From Clusia tigrina (Eukaryota > Arthropoda > Insecta > Diptera > Clusiidae): DNA of 64,000 nt. Shown here one piece after another: positions 11,248-24,039 of the stretch; positions within the stretch are counted from its first letter, which is position 1; the number at the start of each line of letters is the position of its first letter. Under the pieces are notes generated by a model, which was given only the letters and a program-made list of their open reading frames with translations, was not told the origin of the DNA and searched no databases. The DNA is taken from positions 215,062,325-215,126,324 of the forward strand of contig OV050030.1 of assembly GCA_920105625.2 (NCBI GenBank), written 5' to 3'. The position numbers and the translations under genes were made by a program.

Positions 11248-14178
11248 AGGACGCATCGTATAGAAACTATGGCCATTTGAAGTTTTATCAGTGTTTTATT
11301 TGGGACTCAAGGGTGGCATAGCTATGAGCGACAACTTGAATTGAAAAGAGGCTCGAGGACTTTATTGACACAAAATTTCAAGATTTTATGACGCTCCAGT
11401 AAAAAGTTACAAGCATTTGATTGTTGCAAACTTTGATAGGTATTGGACGCACCGTCTAGAAGTTAATCCCATTTGAAGTTTTATCAGTGTTTGATTTGGG
11501 ACTCGAGGGTAGCATAGCTATGAGCGATAGCTTAAATTGACAAGAGGCTCGAGTACTTTATTGTCACAAAATTTCAAGGTTTTATGACGATCCAGTAAAA
11601 ACTGGCAAGCATTTGATTGTTGCAAACTTTTATAGGTGTGGGACGCACCGCACAGAAGTTAGGTCCATTTGAAGTTTTATCAGTGTTTGATTTGGGACTC
11701 AAGGGTAGCATAGCTATGAGCGATAGCTTAAATTGATAAGACTCTCGAGTACTTTATTGTCACAAAATTTCAAGATTTTATTAAGCTCCAGTAAAAAGTT
11801 ACAAGCATTTGAATGTTGTATACTTTGATAGGAATAGATCGCACCGTATAGAAGTTAGGGCCATTTGAAGTTTTATCAGTCTCTGATTTGGGACTCAAGG
11901 CTAGCATAGCTATGAGCGATACTTTAAATTGACAAGAGGCTCGACTACTTTATTGTCACAAAATTTCAGGACTTTATTACGCTCCAATAAAAAGTTACAA
12001 GCATTTGATTGTTGAAAACTTTGATAGGTATAGGACGCACCGTATAGAAGTTAGGGCCATTTGAAGCTTTATCAGTGTTTGATTTGGCACTCAATGGTAG
12101 CATAGCTATGAGCGATAGCTTAAATTAATAAGAGGCTCGAGGACTTTATTGTCACAAAATTTCAAGGTTTTATGACGCTCCAGTAAAAACTTGCAAGCAT
12201 TTGATTGTTGCAAACTTTTATAGGTGTCGGACGCACCGTATAGAAGTTAGGGCGATTTGAAGTTTTATCAGTGTTTGATTTGGGACTCAAGGGTAGCATA
12301 GCTATGAGAGATAACTTAAATTGACAAGAGGCTCGAGTATTTTATTGTCACAAAATTTCAAGATTTTATTAAGCTCCAGTAAAAAGCTACAAGCATTTGA
12401 TTGTTGCAAACTTTGATAGGTGTATATCGCACCGTTTAGAAGTTAGGGCCATTTGAAGTTTTATCAGTGTTTGATTTGGGTCTCAAGGGTAACAGAGCTA
12501 TGAGCGATAGCTTAAATTGATAAGAGGCTCAAGTACTTTATTCTCACAAAATTTCAAGATTTTATTGAGCTCCAGTAAAAAGTTGCATGCATTTGAATGT
12601 TGTATACTTTGATAGGTATAGATCGCACCGTATAGAAGTTAGGGCCATTTGAAGTTTGATCATCTTTTGATTTGGGACTCAAGGCTAGCATAGCTATGAG
12701 CGATACCTTAAATTGACAAGAGGCTCGACTACTTTATTGTCACAAAATTTCAAGACTTTATTACGCTCCAATAAAAAGTTACAAGCATTTGATTGTTGAA
12801 TACTTTGATAGGTGTAGGACGCATCGTATAGAAGTGAGGCCATTTTAAGTTTTATTAGTGTTTGATTTGGGACTCAAGGGTAGCATAGCTATGACCGATA
12901 GCTTAAATTGATAAGAGGCTCGAGTACTTTATTGTCACAAAATTTCAAGATTTTATGACGCTCCAGCAAAAATTTCCAAGCATTTGATTGTTGCAAACTT
13001 TGATAGGTATAGGACGCACCGTAAGGGCCATTTGAAGTTTTAGCAGTGGTTGATATGGGACTCAAGGGTAGCATAGTTATGAGTGATAGCTTAAATTGAC
13101 AAGAGGCTCGAGTACTTTATTGTCACAAAATTTCAAGTTATTATGACGCTCCAGTAAAAAGTTGCAAGCATTTGATTGTTACAAACTTTGATAGGTATGG
13201 GACGCACCGTATAGAAGTTAGGGCCATTTGAAGTTTTATCAGTGTTTGATTTGCGACTCAAGGGTAGCATAGCTATGAGCGATAGCTTAAATTGATAAGA
13301 GGCTCGAGTACTTTATTGTCACAAAATTTCAAGATTTTATGACGCCCCAGTAAAAAGCTACAAGCATTTGATTGTTGCAAACTTTGATAGGTATAGGACG
13401 CACCGTATAGAAGTTATGGCCATTTGAAGTTTTATCAGTGTTTGATTTGGGACTCAAGGGTAGCATAGCTATGAGTTATAGCTTAAATTGATAAGAGGCT
13501 CGAGTACTTTATTGTCACAAAATTTCAAGATTTTATTAAGCTCCAGTAAAAAGTTAAAAGCATTTTATTGTTGCAAACTCTGATAGTTATAGGACGCACC
13601 GTATAGAAGTTAGGGCCATTTGAAGTTTTATCAGTGTTTGATTTGAGACTCAAGGGCAGCATAGCTATGAGCGATAGCTTGAATTGATAAGAGGCTCGAG
13701 TACTTTATTGTCACCAAATTTCCAGGTTTTATGACTCTCCAGTAAAAAGTTACAAGCATTTGATTGTTGCAAACTTTGATAGGTGTAGGACGCACCGTAT
13801 AGAAGTTAGGGCCATTTGAAGTTTTATCAGTGTTTGATTTGGGACTCGAGGGTAGCATAGCTATGAGCGATAGCTTAAATTAATAAGAGGCTCGAGTACT
13901 TTATTGTCACAAAATTTCAAGGTTTTATGACGCTCCAGTAAAAACTTGCCAGCATTTGATTGTTGCAAACTTTTATAGGTGTGGGACGCACCGCACAGAA
14001 GTTAGGGCGATTTGAAGTTTTATCAGTGTTTGATTTGGGACTCAAGGGTAGCATAGCTATGAGAGATAGCTTAAATTGACAAGAGGCTCGAGTACTTTAT
14101 TGTCACAAAATTTCAAGATTTTTTTAAGCTCCAGTAAAAAGTTACAAGCATTTGATTGTTGCAAACTTTGATAGGTAT
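11248..14178 (-). repeat. Alpha HOR copy 4 (2931 bp, 15 monomers)
   Basis: It starts at AGGACGCATCG (11248) and ends before AGGACGCACCG at 14179. It has the TATTGGACGCACCGTC, GGAATAGATCG, CACTCAATGG, GATCATCTTTTG and 188-bp (near 13020) units. Length is 15 units minus 9 bp. Confidence 0.82.
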
Positions 14179-15000
14179 AGGACGCACCGTATAGAAGTTA
14201 TGGCCATTTGAAGTTTTATCAGTCTTTGATTTGGGACTCAAGGCTAGCATAGCTATGAGCGATACTTTAAATTGACAAGAGGCTCGACTACTTTATTGTC
14301 ACAAAATTTCAAGACTTTATTACGCTCCAATAAAAAGTTACAAGCATTTGATTGTTGAAAACTTTGATAGGTATAGGAGGCACCGTATAGAAGTTAGGGC
14401 CATTTGAAGCTTTATCAGTGTTTGATTTGGCACTCAATGGTAGCATAGCTATGAGCGATAGCTTAAATTAATAAGAGGCTCGAGGACTTTATTGTCACAA
14501 AATTTCAAGGTTTTATGACGCTCCAGTAAAAACTTGCAAGCATTTGATTGTTGCAAACTTTTATAGGTGTCGGACGCACCGTATAGAAGTTAGGGCGATT
14601 TGAAGTTTTATCAGTGTTTGATTTGGGACTCAAGGGTAGCATAGCTATGAGAGATAGCTTAAATTGACAAGAGGCTCGAGTATTTTATTGTCACAAAATT
14701 TCAAGATTTTATTAAGCTCCAGTAAAAAGCTACAAACATTTGATTGTTGCAAACTTTGATAGGTGTATATCGCACCGTATAGAAGTTAGGGCCATTTGAA
14801 GTTTTATCAGTGTTTGATTTGGGACTCAAGGTTATCAGAGCTATGAGCGATAGCTTAAATTGATAAGAGGCTCGAGTACTTTATTCTCACAAAATTTCAA
14901 GATTTTATTGAGCTCCAGTAAAAAGTTGCATGCATTTGAATGTTGCATACTTTGATAGGTATAGATCGCACCGTATAGAAGTTAGGGCCATTTGAAGTTT
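14179..15000 (-). repeat. Alpha HOR copy 5, partial
   Basis: The copy begins at 14179 with GTATAGAAGTTATGG and passes through CACTCAATGG, TGTCGGACG and GTGTATATCGCACC units in the alpha order. It is cut off at 15000 inside a monomer. About four units remain. Confidence 0.78.
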
Positions 15001-15010
15001 ATAAGAGGCT
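14990..15010 (-). other. Alpha/beta domain breakpoint (truncated monomer)
   Basis: The monomer reads GAAGTTT then directly ATAAGAGGCTCAAG at 15001. About 58 bases that normally lie between (from TATCAGTG to TTAAATTG) are missing, with no shared bases at the joint. To the left are alpha HOR units mirrored in the left flank; to the right are beta units mirrored in the right flank. Confidence 0.85.
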
Positions 15011-16950
15011 CAAGTACTTTATTGTCACAAAATTTCAAGATTTTATTAATCTCCAGTAAAAAGTTACAAGAATTTTATTGTTGCAATCTTTGATAGGTAT
15101 AGGATGCACCGCAAAGAAGTTATGGCCATTTGAAGTTTTACCAGTGTTTGATTTGGGACTCAAGGGTAGCATAGCTATGAGCGATAACTTGAATTGATAA
15201 GAGGCTCGAGTACTTTATTGTCACAAAATTTCAAGGTTTTATGACGCTCCAGAAAAACGGGCAAGCATTTGATTGTTGCAAACTTTTATAGGTATAGGAC
15301 GCACCGTATAGAAGTTAGGGCCATTTGAAGTTTTATCAGTGTTTGATTTCGGACTCAAGGGTAGCATAGCTATGAGCGATAGCTTAAATTGATAAGAGGC
15401 TCGAGTACTTTATTGTCAGAAAATTTCAAGATTTTATTAAGCTCCAGTAAAAAGTTACAAGCATTTGAATGTTGCATACTTTGATAGGTAAAGATCGCAC
15501 CGTATAGAAGTTAGGGCCATTTGAAGTTGTATCAGTCTTTGATTTGGGACTCAAGGCTAGCATAGCGATACCTTAAATTGACAAGAGGTTCGACTACTTT
15601 ATTGTCACAAAATTTCAAGACTTTATTACGCTCCAATAAAAAGTTACAAGCATTTGATTGTTGAAAACATTGATAGGTATAGGACGCACCGTATAGAAGT
15701 TAGGGCAATTTGAAGCTTTATCAGTGTTTGATTTGGGACTCAATGGTAGCATAACTATGAGCGAAAGCTTGAATTGATAAGAGGCTCGAGTACTTTATTG
15801 TCACCAAATTTCAAGATTTTATGACGCTCCAGTAAAAAGTTACAAGCATTTGATTATTGCAAACTTTGATAGGTGTAGGACGCACCGTATAGAAGTTAGG
15901 GCCATTTGAAGTTTTGTCAGTGTTTGATTTGGGACTCGAGGGTAGCATAGCAATGAGCGATAGCTTACATTGATGAGGCTCGAGTACTATATTGTCACCA
16001 AATTTCAAGGTTTTATGACGCTCCAGTAAAAAGTTACAAGCATTTTATTGTTGCAAACTTTGATAGGTATAGGACGCACCGTAAAGAAGTTATGGCCATT
16101 TGAAGTTTTACCAGTGTTTGATTTGGGACCCAAGGGTAGCATAGCTATGAGCGATAACTTGAATTGATAAGAGGCTCGAGTACTTTATTGTCACCAAATT
16201 TCAAGGTTTTATGACGCTCCAGTAAAAAGTTACAAGCATTTGATTGTTGCAAACTTTGATAGGTGTAGGACGCACCGTGTAGAAGTTAGGGCCATTTGAA
16301 GTTTTGTCAGTGCTTGATTTGGGACTCAAGGGTAGCATAGCTATGAGCGATAGCTTAAATTGATAAGAGGCTCGAGTACTTTATTGTCACAAAATTTCAA
16401 GATTTTATTAAGCTCCAGTAAAAAGTTACAAGCATTTGAATGTTGCATACTTTGATAGGTATAGATCGCACCGTATAGAAGTTAGGGCGATTTGAAGTTT
16501 TATCAGTCTTTGATTTGGGACTCAAGGCTAGCATAGCTATGAGCGGTACCTTAAATTGACAAGAGGTTTGACTACTTTATTGTCACAAAATTTCAAGACT
16601 TCATTACGCTCCAATAAAAAGTTACAAACATTTGATTGTTGAAAACTTTGATAGGCATAAAACGCAACGTATAGAAGTTAGGGCCATTTGAATCTTTATC
16701 AGTGTTTGATTTGGGACTCAATGGTAGCATAACTATGAGCGATAGCTTGAATTGATAAGAGGCTCAAGTTCTTTATTGTCACCAAATTTCAAGTTTTTAT
16801 GACGCTCCAGTAAAAAGTTACAAGCATTTGATTGTTGCAAACTTTGATAGGTGTAGGACGCACCGTATAGAAGTTAGGGCCATTTTAAGTTTTGTCAGTG
16901 TTTGATTTGGGACGCGAGCGTAGCATAGCTATGAGCGATAGCTTAAATTG
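15001..16950 (-). repeat. Beta HOR copy, 1950-bp period (first of two)
   Basis: TTTTATTAATCTCC followed by AGAATTTTATTG occurs at 15041 and again at 16991, 1950 bp later (10 monomers minus 10 bp). Between them are the TCAGAAAATTTC unit (15415), the GCTAGCATAGCGATA unit (15556) and the GTGTAGAAG / TCAGTGCTTG unit (about 16278-16312). Confidence 0.7.
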
Positions 16951-17439
16951 ATAAGAGGCTCAAGTACTTTATTGTCACAAAATTTCAAGATTTTATTAAT
17001 CTCCAGTAAAAAGTTACAAGAATTTTATTGTTGCAAACTTTGATAGGTATAGGACGCACCGCAAAGAAGTTATGGCCATTTGAAATTTTACTAGTGTTTG
17101 ATTTGGGACTCAAGGGTAGCATAGCTATGAGCGATAGCTTAAATTGATAAGAGGCTCGAGTACTTTATTGTCACAAAATTTCAAGATTTTATTAAGCTCC
17201 AGTAAAAAGTTACAAGCATTTGAATGTTGCATACTTTGATAGGTATAGATCGCACCGTATAGAAGTTAGGGCGATTTGAAGTTTTATCAGTCTTTGATTT
17301 GGGACTCAAGGCTAGCATAGCTATGAGCGGTACCTTAAATTGACAAGAGGTTCGACTACTTTATAGTCACAAAATTTCAAGACTTCATTACGCTTAAATA
17401 AAAAGTTACAAACATTTGATTGTTGAAAACTTTGATAGG

Positions 17440-17456
17440 CATAAAACGGAAGTTAG
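17440..17456 (-). other. 9-bp deletion inside a monomer
   Basis: GGCATAAAACGGAAGTTAGG lacks the bases CAACGTATA found in the sister units at about 16650 and 19025 (GGCATAAAACGCAACG). Confidence 0.8.
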
Positions 17457-18338
17457 GGCCATTTGAAGTTTTCTCAGTTTGATTTTGGACTCGAGGGTAG
17501 CATAGCTATGAGCGATAGCTTAAATTGATAAGAGGCTCAAGTACTTTATTGTCACAAAATTTCAAGATTTTATTAAGCTCCAGTAAAAAGTTACAAGCAT
17601 TTTATTGTTGCAAACTTTGATAGGTATAGATCGCACCGTATGGAAGTTAGGGCCATTTGAAGTTTTTTCAGTGTTTGATTTCGGACTCAAGGGTAGCATA
17701 GCTATGAGCGATAGCTTAAATTGATAAGAGGCTCGAGTACTTTATTGTCAGAAAATTTCAAGATTTTATTAAGCTCCAGTAAAAAGTTACAAGCATTTGA
17801 ATGTTGCATACTTTGATAGGTAAAGATCGCACCGAATAGAAGTTAGGGCCATTTGAAGTTGTATCAGTCTTTGATTTGGGACTCAAGGCTAGCATAGCGA
17901 TAACTTAAATTGACAAGAGGCTCGACTACTTTATTGTCACAAAATTTCAAGACTTTATTACGCTCCAATAAAAAGTTACAAGCATTTGATTGTTGAAAAC
18001 ATTGATAGGTATAGGACGCACTGTATAGAAGTTAGGGCAATTTGAAGCTTTATCAGTGTTTGATTTGGGACTCAATGGTAGCATAACTATGAGCGAAAGC
18101 TTGAATTGATAAGAGGCTCGAGTACTTTATTGTCACCAAATTTCAAGATTTTATGACGCTCCAGTAAAAAGTTACAAGCATTTGATTATTGCAAACTTTG
18201 ATAGGTGTAGGACGCACCGTATAGAAGTTAGGGCCATTTGAAGTTTTGTCAGTGTTTGATTTGGGACTCGAGGGTAGCATAGCTATGAGCGATAGCTTAA
18301 ATTGATAAGAGGCTCAAGTACTTTATTGTCACAAAATT

Positions 18339-18385
18339 TCAATTAATCAATTAATCAATTAATCAATTAATTCAATTCATTAATC
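18339..18385. repeat. Octanucleotide microsatellite (TCAATTAA)4 within a monomer
   Basis: Four perfect TCAATTAA units occupy 18339-18370, followed by the degenerate TTCAATTCATTAATC. They sit where sister units read TTTCAAGATTTTATTAATC, a net gain of about 30 bp. The sister units near 15041, 16991, 20531, 21889 and 27730 lack it, so it is private to this copy. The mirrored position lies beyond 64000 and cannot be compared. Confidence 0.93.
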
Positions 18386-18834
18386 TCCAGTAAAAAGTTA
18401 CAAGCATTTTATTGTTGCAAACTTTGATAGGTATAGGACGCACCGTAAAGAAGTTATGGCCATTTGAAGTTTTACCAGTGTTTGATTTGGGACCCAAGGG
18501 TAGCATAGCTATGAGCGATAACTTGAATTGATAAGAGGCTCGAGTACTTTATTGTCACCAAATTTCAAGGATTTATGACGCTCCAGTAAAAAGTTACAAG
18601 CATTTGATTGTTGCAAACTTTGATAGGTGTAGGACGCACCGTGTAGAAGTTAGGGCCATTTGAAGTTTTGTCAGTGCTTGATTTGGGACTCAAGGGTAGC
18701 ATAGCTATGAGCGATAGCTTAAATTGATAAGAGGCTCGAGTACTTTATTGTCACAAAATTTCAAGATTTTATTAAGCTCCAGTAAAAAGTTACAAGCATT
18801 TGAATGTTGCATACTTTGATAGGTATAGATCGCA

Positions 18835-18850
18835 CCGTATATGTAGAAGT
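18835..18850 (-). other. 4-bp insertion in a monomer
   Basis: CCGTATATGTAGAAG has four extra bases relative to CCGTATAGAAG. It changes the mirror sum between the palindrome 2 arms from 82589 to 82585 on either side, so it is private to the left arm. Confidence 0.85.
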
Positions 18851-20895
18851 TAGGGCGATTTGAAGTTTTATCAGTCTTTGATTTGGGACTCAAGGCTAGC
18901 ATAGCTATGAGCGGTACCTTAAATTGACAAGAGGTTCGACTACTTTATTGTCACAAAATTTCAAGACTTCATTACGCTCCAATAAAAAGTTACAAACATT
19001 TGATTGTTGAAAACTTTGATAGGCATAAAACGCAACGTATAGAAGTTAGGGCCATTTGAAGTTTTCTCAGTTTGATTTTGGACTCGAGGGTAGCATAGCT
19101 ATGAGCGATAGCTTAAATTGATAAGAGGCTAAAGTACTTTATTGTCACAAAATTTCAAGATTTTATTAAGCTCCAGTAAAAAGTTACAAGCATTTTATTG
19201 TTGCAAACTTTGATAGGTATAGATCGCACCGTATAGAAGGTAGGGCCATTTGAAGTTTTATCAGTCTTTGATTTGGGACTCAAGGCTAGCATAGCTATGA
19301 GCGATACCTTAAATTGACAAGAGGCTCGACTACTTTATTGTCACAAAATTTCAAGGCTTTATTACGCTCCAATAAAAAGTTCCAAGCATTTGATTATTGA
19401 CAACTTTGATAGATATAGGACGCATCGTATAGAAGTGAGGCCATTTTAAGTTTTATCAGTGTTGGATTTTGGACTCAAGGGTAGCATAGCTATGAGCGAT
19501 AGCTTAAATTGATAAGAGGCTCGAGTACTTTATTGTCACCAAATTTCAAGGTTTTATGACTCTCCAGTTAAAAGTTACAAGCATTTGATTGTTGCAAACT
19601 TTGATAGGTGTAGGACGCACCGTATAGAAGTTAGGACCATTTGAAGTTTTATCAGTGTTTGATTTGGGACTCGAGGGTAGCATAGCTATGAGCGATAGCT
19701 TAAATTAATAAGAGGCTCGAGTACTTTATTGTCACAAAATTTCAAGGTTTTATGACGCTCCAGAAAAACTGGCAAGCATTTGATTGTTGCATACTTGTAT
19801 AGGTGTGGGACACACCGTATAGAAGTTAGGGCCATTTGAAGTTTTATCAGTGTTTGATTTGGGACTCAAGGGTAGCATAGCTATGAGCGATAGCTTAAAT
19901 TGATAAGAGGCTCGAGTACTTTATTGTCACAAAATTTCAAGATTTTATTAAGCTCCAGTAAAAAGTTACAAGCATTTGAATGTTGCATACTTTGATAGGT
20001 ATAGATCGCACCGTATAGAAGTTAGGGCCATTTGAAGTTTTATCAGTCTTTGATTTGGGACTCAAGGCTAGCATAGCTATGAGCGATACCTTAAATTGAC
20101 AAGAGGTTTGACTACTTTATTATCACAAAATTTCAAGACTTTATTACGCTCCAATAAAAAGTTACAAGCATTTGATTGTTGAAAACTTTGATAGGTATAG
20201 GACGCACCGTATAGAAGCTAGGGCCATTTGAAGATTTATCAGTGTTTGATTTGGGACTCAATGGTAGCATAACTATGAGCGAAAGCTTGAATTGATAAGT
20301 GGCTCGAGTTCTTTATTGTCACCAAATTTCAAGTTTTTATGACGCTCCAGTAAAAAGTTACAAGCATTTGATTGTTGCAAACTTTAATAGGTGTAGGACG
20401 CACCGTATAGAAGTTAGGGCCATTTTAAGTTTTGTCAGTGTTTGATTTGGGACGCGAGCGTAGCATAGCTATGAGCGATAGCTTAAATTGATAAGAAGCT
20501 CAAGTACTTTATTGTCACAAAATTTCAAGATTTTATTAATCTCCAGTAAAAAGTTACAAGAATTTTATTGTTGCAAACTTTGATAGGTATAGGACGCACC
20601 GCAAAGAAGTTATGGCCATTTGAAGTTTTACCAGTGTTTGATTTGGGACTCAAGGGTAGCATAGCTATGAGCGATAACTTTTATTGATAAGAGGCTCGAG
20701 TACTTTATTGTCACAAAATTTCAAGGTTTTATGGCGCTCCAGAAAAACGGGCAAGCATTTGATTGTTGCAAACTTTTATAGGTGTAGGACGCACCGTATA
20801 GAAGTTAGGGCCATTTGAAGTTTTATCAGTGTTTGATTTCGGACTCAAGGGTAGCATAGCTATGAGCGATAGCTTAAATTGATAAGAGGCTCGAG

Positions 20896-20920
20896 TACTT
20901 TTCAAGATTTCAAGATTTTA
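20896..20920 (-). other. Deletion with local duplication in a monomer
   Basis: GAGTACTT is followed by TTCAAGATTTCAAGATTT. In other units the bases TATTGTCACAAAATTT stand between. The repeated TTCAAGATTT suggests slippage combined with loss of the TTGTCACAAAA core; net change is about -6 bp. Confidence 0.82.
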
Positions 20921-22006
20921 TTAAGCTCCAGTAAAAAGTTACAAGCATTTGAATGTTGCATACTTTGATAGGTAAAGATCGCACCGTATAGAAGTTAGGG
21001 CCATTTGAAGTTGTATCAGTCTTTAATTTGGGACTCAAGGCTAGCATAGCGATACCTTCAATTGACAAGTGGGTCGACTACTTTATTGTCACAAAATTTC
21101 AAGACTTTATTACGCTCCAATAAAAAGTTACAAGCATTTGATTGTTGAAAACATTGATAGGTATAGGACGCACCGTATAGAAGTTAGGGCAATTTGAAGC
21201 TTTATCAGTGTTTGATTTGGGACTCAATGGTAGCATAACTATGAGCGAAAGCTTGAATTGATAAGAGGCTCGAGTACTTTATTGTCACCAAATTTCAAGA
21301 TTTTATGACGCTCCAGTAAAAAGTTACAAGCATTTGATTATTGTAAACTTTGATAGGTGTAGGACGCACCGTATAGAAGTTAGGGCCATTTGAAGTTTTG
21401 TCAGTGCTTGATTTGGGACTCAAGGGTAGCATAGCTATGAGCGATAGCTTAAATTGATAAGAGGCTCGAGTACTTTATTGTCACAAAATTTCAAGACTTC
21501 ATTACGCTCCAATAAAAAGTTACAAACATTTGATTGTTGAAAACTTTGATAGGCATAAAACGCAACGTATAGAAGTTAGGGCCATTTGAATCTTTATCAG
21601 TGTTTGATTTGGGACTCAATGGTAGCATAACTATGAGCGATAGCTTGAATTGATAAGAGGCTCGAGTTCTTTATTGTCACCAAATTTCAAGTTTTTATGA
21701 CGCTCCAGTAAAAAGTTACAAGCATTTGATTGTTGCAAATTTTGATAGGTGTAGGACGCACCGTATAGAAGTTAGGGCCATTTTAAGTTTTGTCAGTGTT
21801 TGATTTGGGACGCGAGCGTAGCATAGCTATGAGCGATAGCTTAAATTGATAACAGGCTCAAGTACTTTATTGTCACAAAATTTCAAGATTTTATTAATCT
21901 CCAGTAAAAAGTTACAAGAATTTTATTGTTGCAAACTTTGATAGGTATAGGACGCACCGTAAAGAAGTTATGGCCATTTGAAGTTTTACCAGTGTTTGAT
22001 TTGGGA

Positions 22007-23255
22007 CTCAAGGCTAGCATAGCTATGAGCGATAGCTTAAATTGATAAGAGGCTCGAGTACTTTATTCTCACAAAATTTTAAGATTTTATTAAGCTCCAG
22101 TAAAAAGTTACAAGCATTTGAATATTGCTTACTTTGATAGTTATAGATCGCACCGTATAGAAGTTAGGGCCATTTGAAGTTTTATCAGTCTTTGATTTTG
22201 GACTCAAGGCTAGCATAGCTATGAGCGATACCTTAAATTGACAAGAGGCTCGACTACTTTATTGTCACAAAATTTCAAGACTTTATTACACTCCAATAAA
22301 AAGTTACAAACATTTGATTGTTGAAAACTTTGATAAGTATAGGACGCATCGTATAGAAGTGAGGCCATTTTAAGTTTTATCAGTGTTTGATTTGGGACTC
22401 AAGGGTAGCATAGCTATGAGTTATAGCTTAAATTGTTAAGAGGCTCGAGTACTTTATTGTCACAAAATTTCAAGATTTTATTAAGCTCCAGTAAAAAGTT
22501 ACAAGCATTTTATTGTTGCAAACTCTGATAGGTATAGGACGCACCGTATATAAGTTAGGGCTATTTGAAGTTTTATCAGTGTTTGATTTGAGACTCAAGG
22601 GTAGCATATCTATGAGCGATAGCTTGAATTGATAAGAGGCTCGAGTACTTTATTGTCACCAAATTTCAAGGTTTTATGACTCTCCAGTAAAAAGTTACAA
22701 GCATTTGATTGTTGCAAACTTTGATACGTGTAGGACGCACCGTATAGAAGTTAGGGCCATTTGAAGTTGTATCAGTATTTGATTTGGGACTCAAGGGTAG
22801 CATAGCTATGAGCTATAGCTTAAATTGATAAGAGGCTCGAGTACTTTATTCTCACAAAATTTCAAGATTTTATTAAGCTCCAGTAAAAAGTTACAAGCAT
22901 TTGAATGTTGCATACTTTTATAGGTATAGATCGCACCGTATAGAAGTTAGGTCCATTTGAAGTTCTATCAGTGTTTGATTTGGGACTCAAGGGTAGCATA
23001 GCTATGAGCGATAACTTGAATTGATAAGAGGCTCGAGTACTTTATTGTCACAAAATTTCAAGACTTTATTACGCTCCAATAAAAAGTTACAAGCATTTGA
23101 ATATTGAAAACTTTGATAGGTATAGGACGCAACGTATAGAAGTTAGGGCCATTTGAAGCTTTATCAGTGTTTGATTTGGGACTCAATGGTAGCATAAATA
23201 TGAGCGATAGCTTGAATTGATAAGAGGCTCGAGTACTTTATTGTCACCAAATTTC
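22007..23255 (-). repeat. Segmental duplication, copy A (pairs with 28238-29486)
   Basis: Rare variants CACAAAATTTTAAG, TTTGAATATTGCTTAC, AAATTGTTAAGAGG, ATATAAGTTAGGGC and GATACGTGTAGG appear in the same order in both copies at a constant offset of 6231 bp. The match begins near GACTCAAGGCTAGC. It ends near 23255, after which copy B has one extra monomer (offset 6427 at GAAGTGTTATCAG, 23351 and 29778). Confidence 0.82.
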
Positions 23256-24039
23256 AAGGTTTTATTAAGCTCCAGTAAAAAGTTACAAGCATTTTATTGT
23301 TGCAAACTTTGATAGGTATAGATCGCACCGTATAGAAGTTAGGGCCATTTGAAGTGTTATCAGTCTTTGATTTGGGACTCAAGGCTAGCATAGCTATGAG
23401 CGATACCTTAAATTGACAAGAGGCTCGACTACTTTATTGTCACAAAATTTCAAGGCTTTATTACGCTCCAATAAAAAGTTCCAAGCATTTGATTGTTGAC
23501 AATTTTGATAGATATAGGACGCATCGTATAGAAGGGAGGCCATTTTAAGTTTTATCAGTGTTGGATTTGGGACTCAAGGGTAGCATAGCTATGAGCGATA
23601 GCTTAAATTGATAAGAGGCTCGAGTACTTTATTGTCACCAAATTTCAAGGTTTTATGACTCTCCAGTTAAAAGTTACAAGCATTTGATTGTTGCAAACTT
23701 TGATAGGTGTAGGACACACCGTATAGAAGTTAGGACCATTTGAAGTTTTATCAGTGTTTGATTAGGGACTCGAAGGTAGCATAGCTATGAGCGATAGCTT
23801 AAATTAATAGGAGGCTTGAGTACTTTATTGTCACAAAATTTCAAGGTTTTATGACGCTCCAGTAAAAACTTGCAAGCATTTGATTGTTGCAAACTTTTAT
23901 AGGTGTCGGACGCACCGTATAGAAGTTAGGGCCATTTGAAGTTTTATCAGTGTTTTATTTGAGACTCAAGGGTAGCATAGCTATGAGAGATAGCTTAAAT
24001 TGACAAGAGGCTCGAGTTCTTTATTGTCACAAAATTTCA

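Larger units (their letters stand above)
3451..15000 (-). repeat. Minus-oriented satellite block, alpha HOR domain
   Basis: All monomers here are inverted relative to 1-3450. The domain is made of a higher-order repeat whose copies start at AGGACGCATCG (3451, 6578, 9311, 11248) or AGGACGCACCG (14179). Each copy then carries further diagnostic units such as TATTGGACGCACCGTCTAG, GTGTATATCGCACC and GATCATCTTTTGATTTGGG. The GATCATCTTTTG variant (5057, 7986, 12659) was not noticed outside this domain. The domain ends at 15000 in a truncated monomer, beyond which a different set of higher-order repeats starts. Confidence 0.88.
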
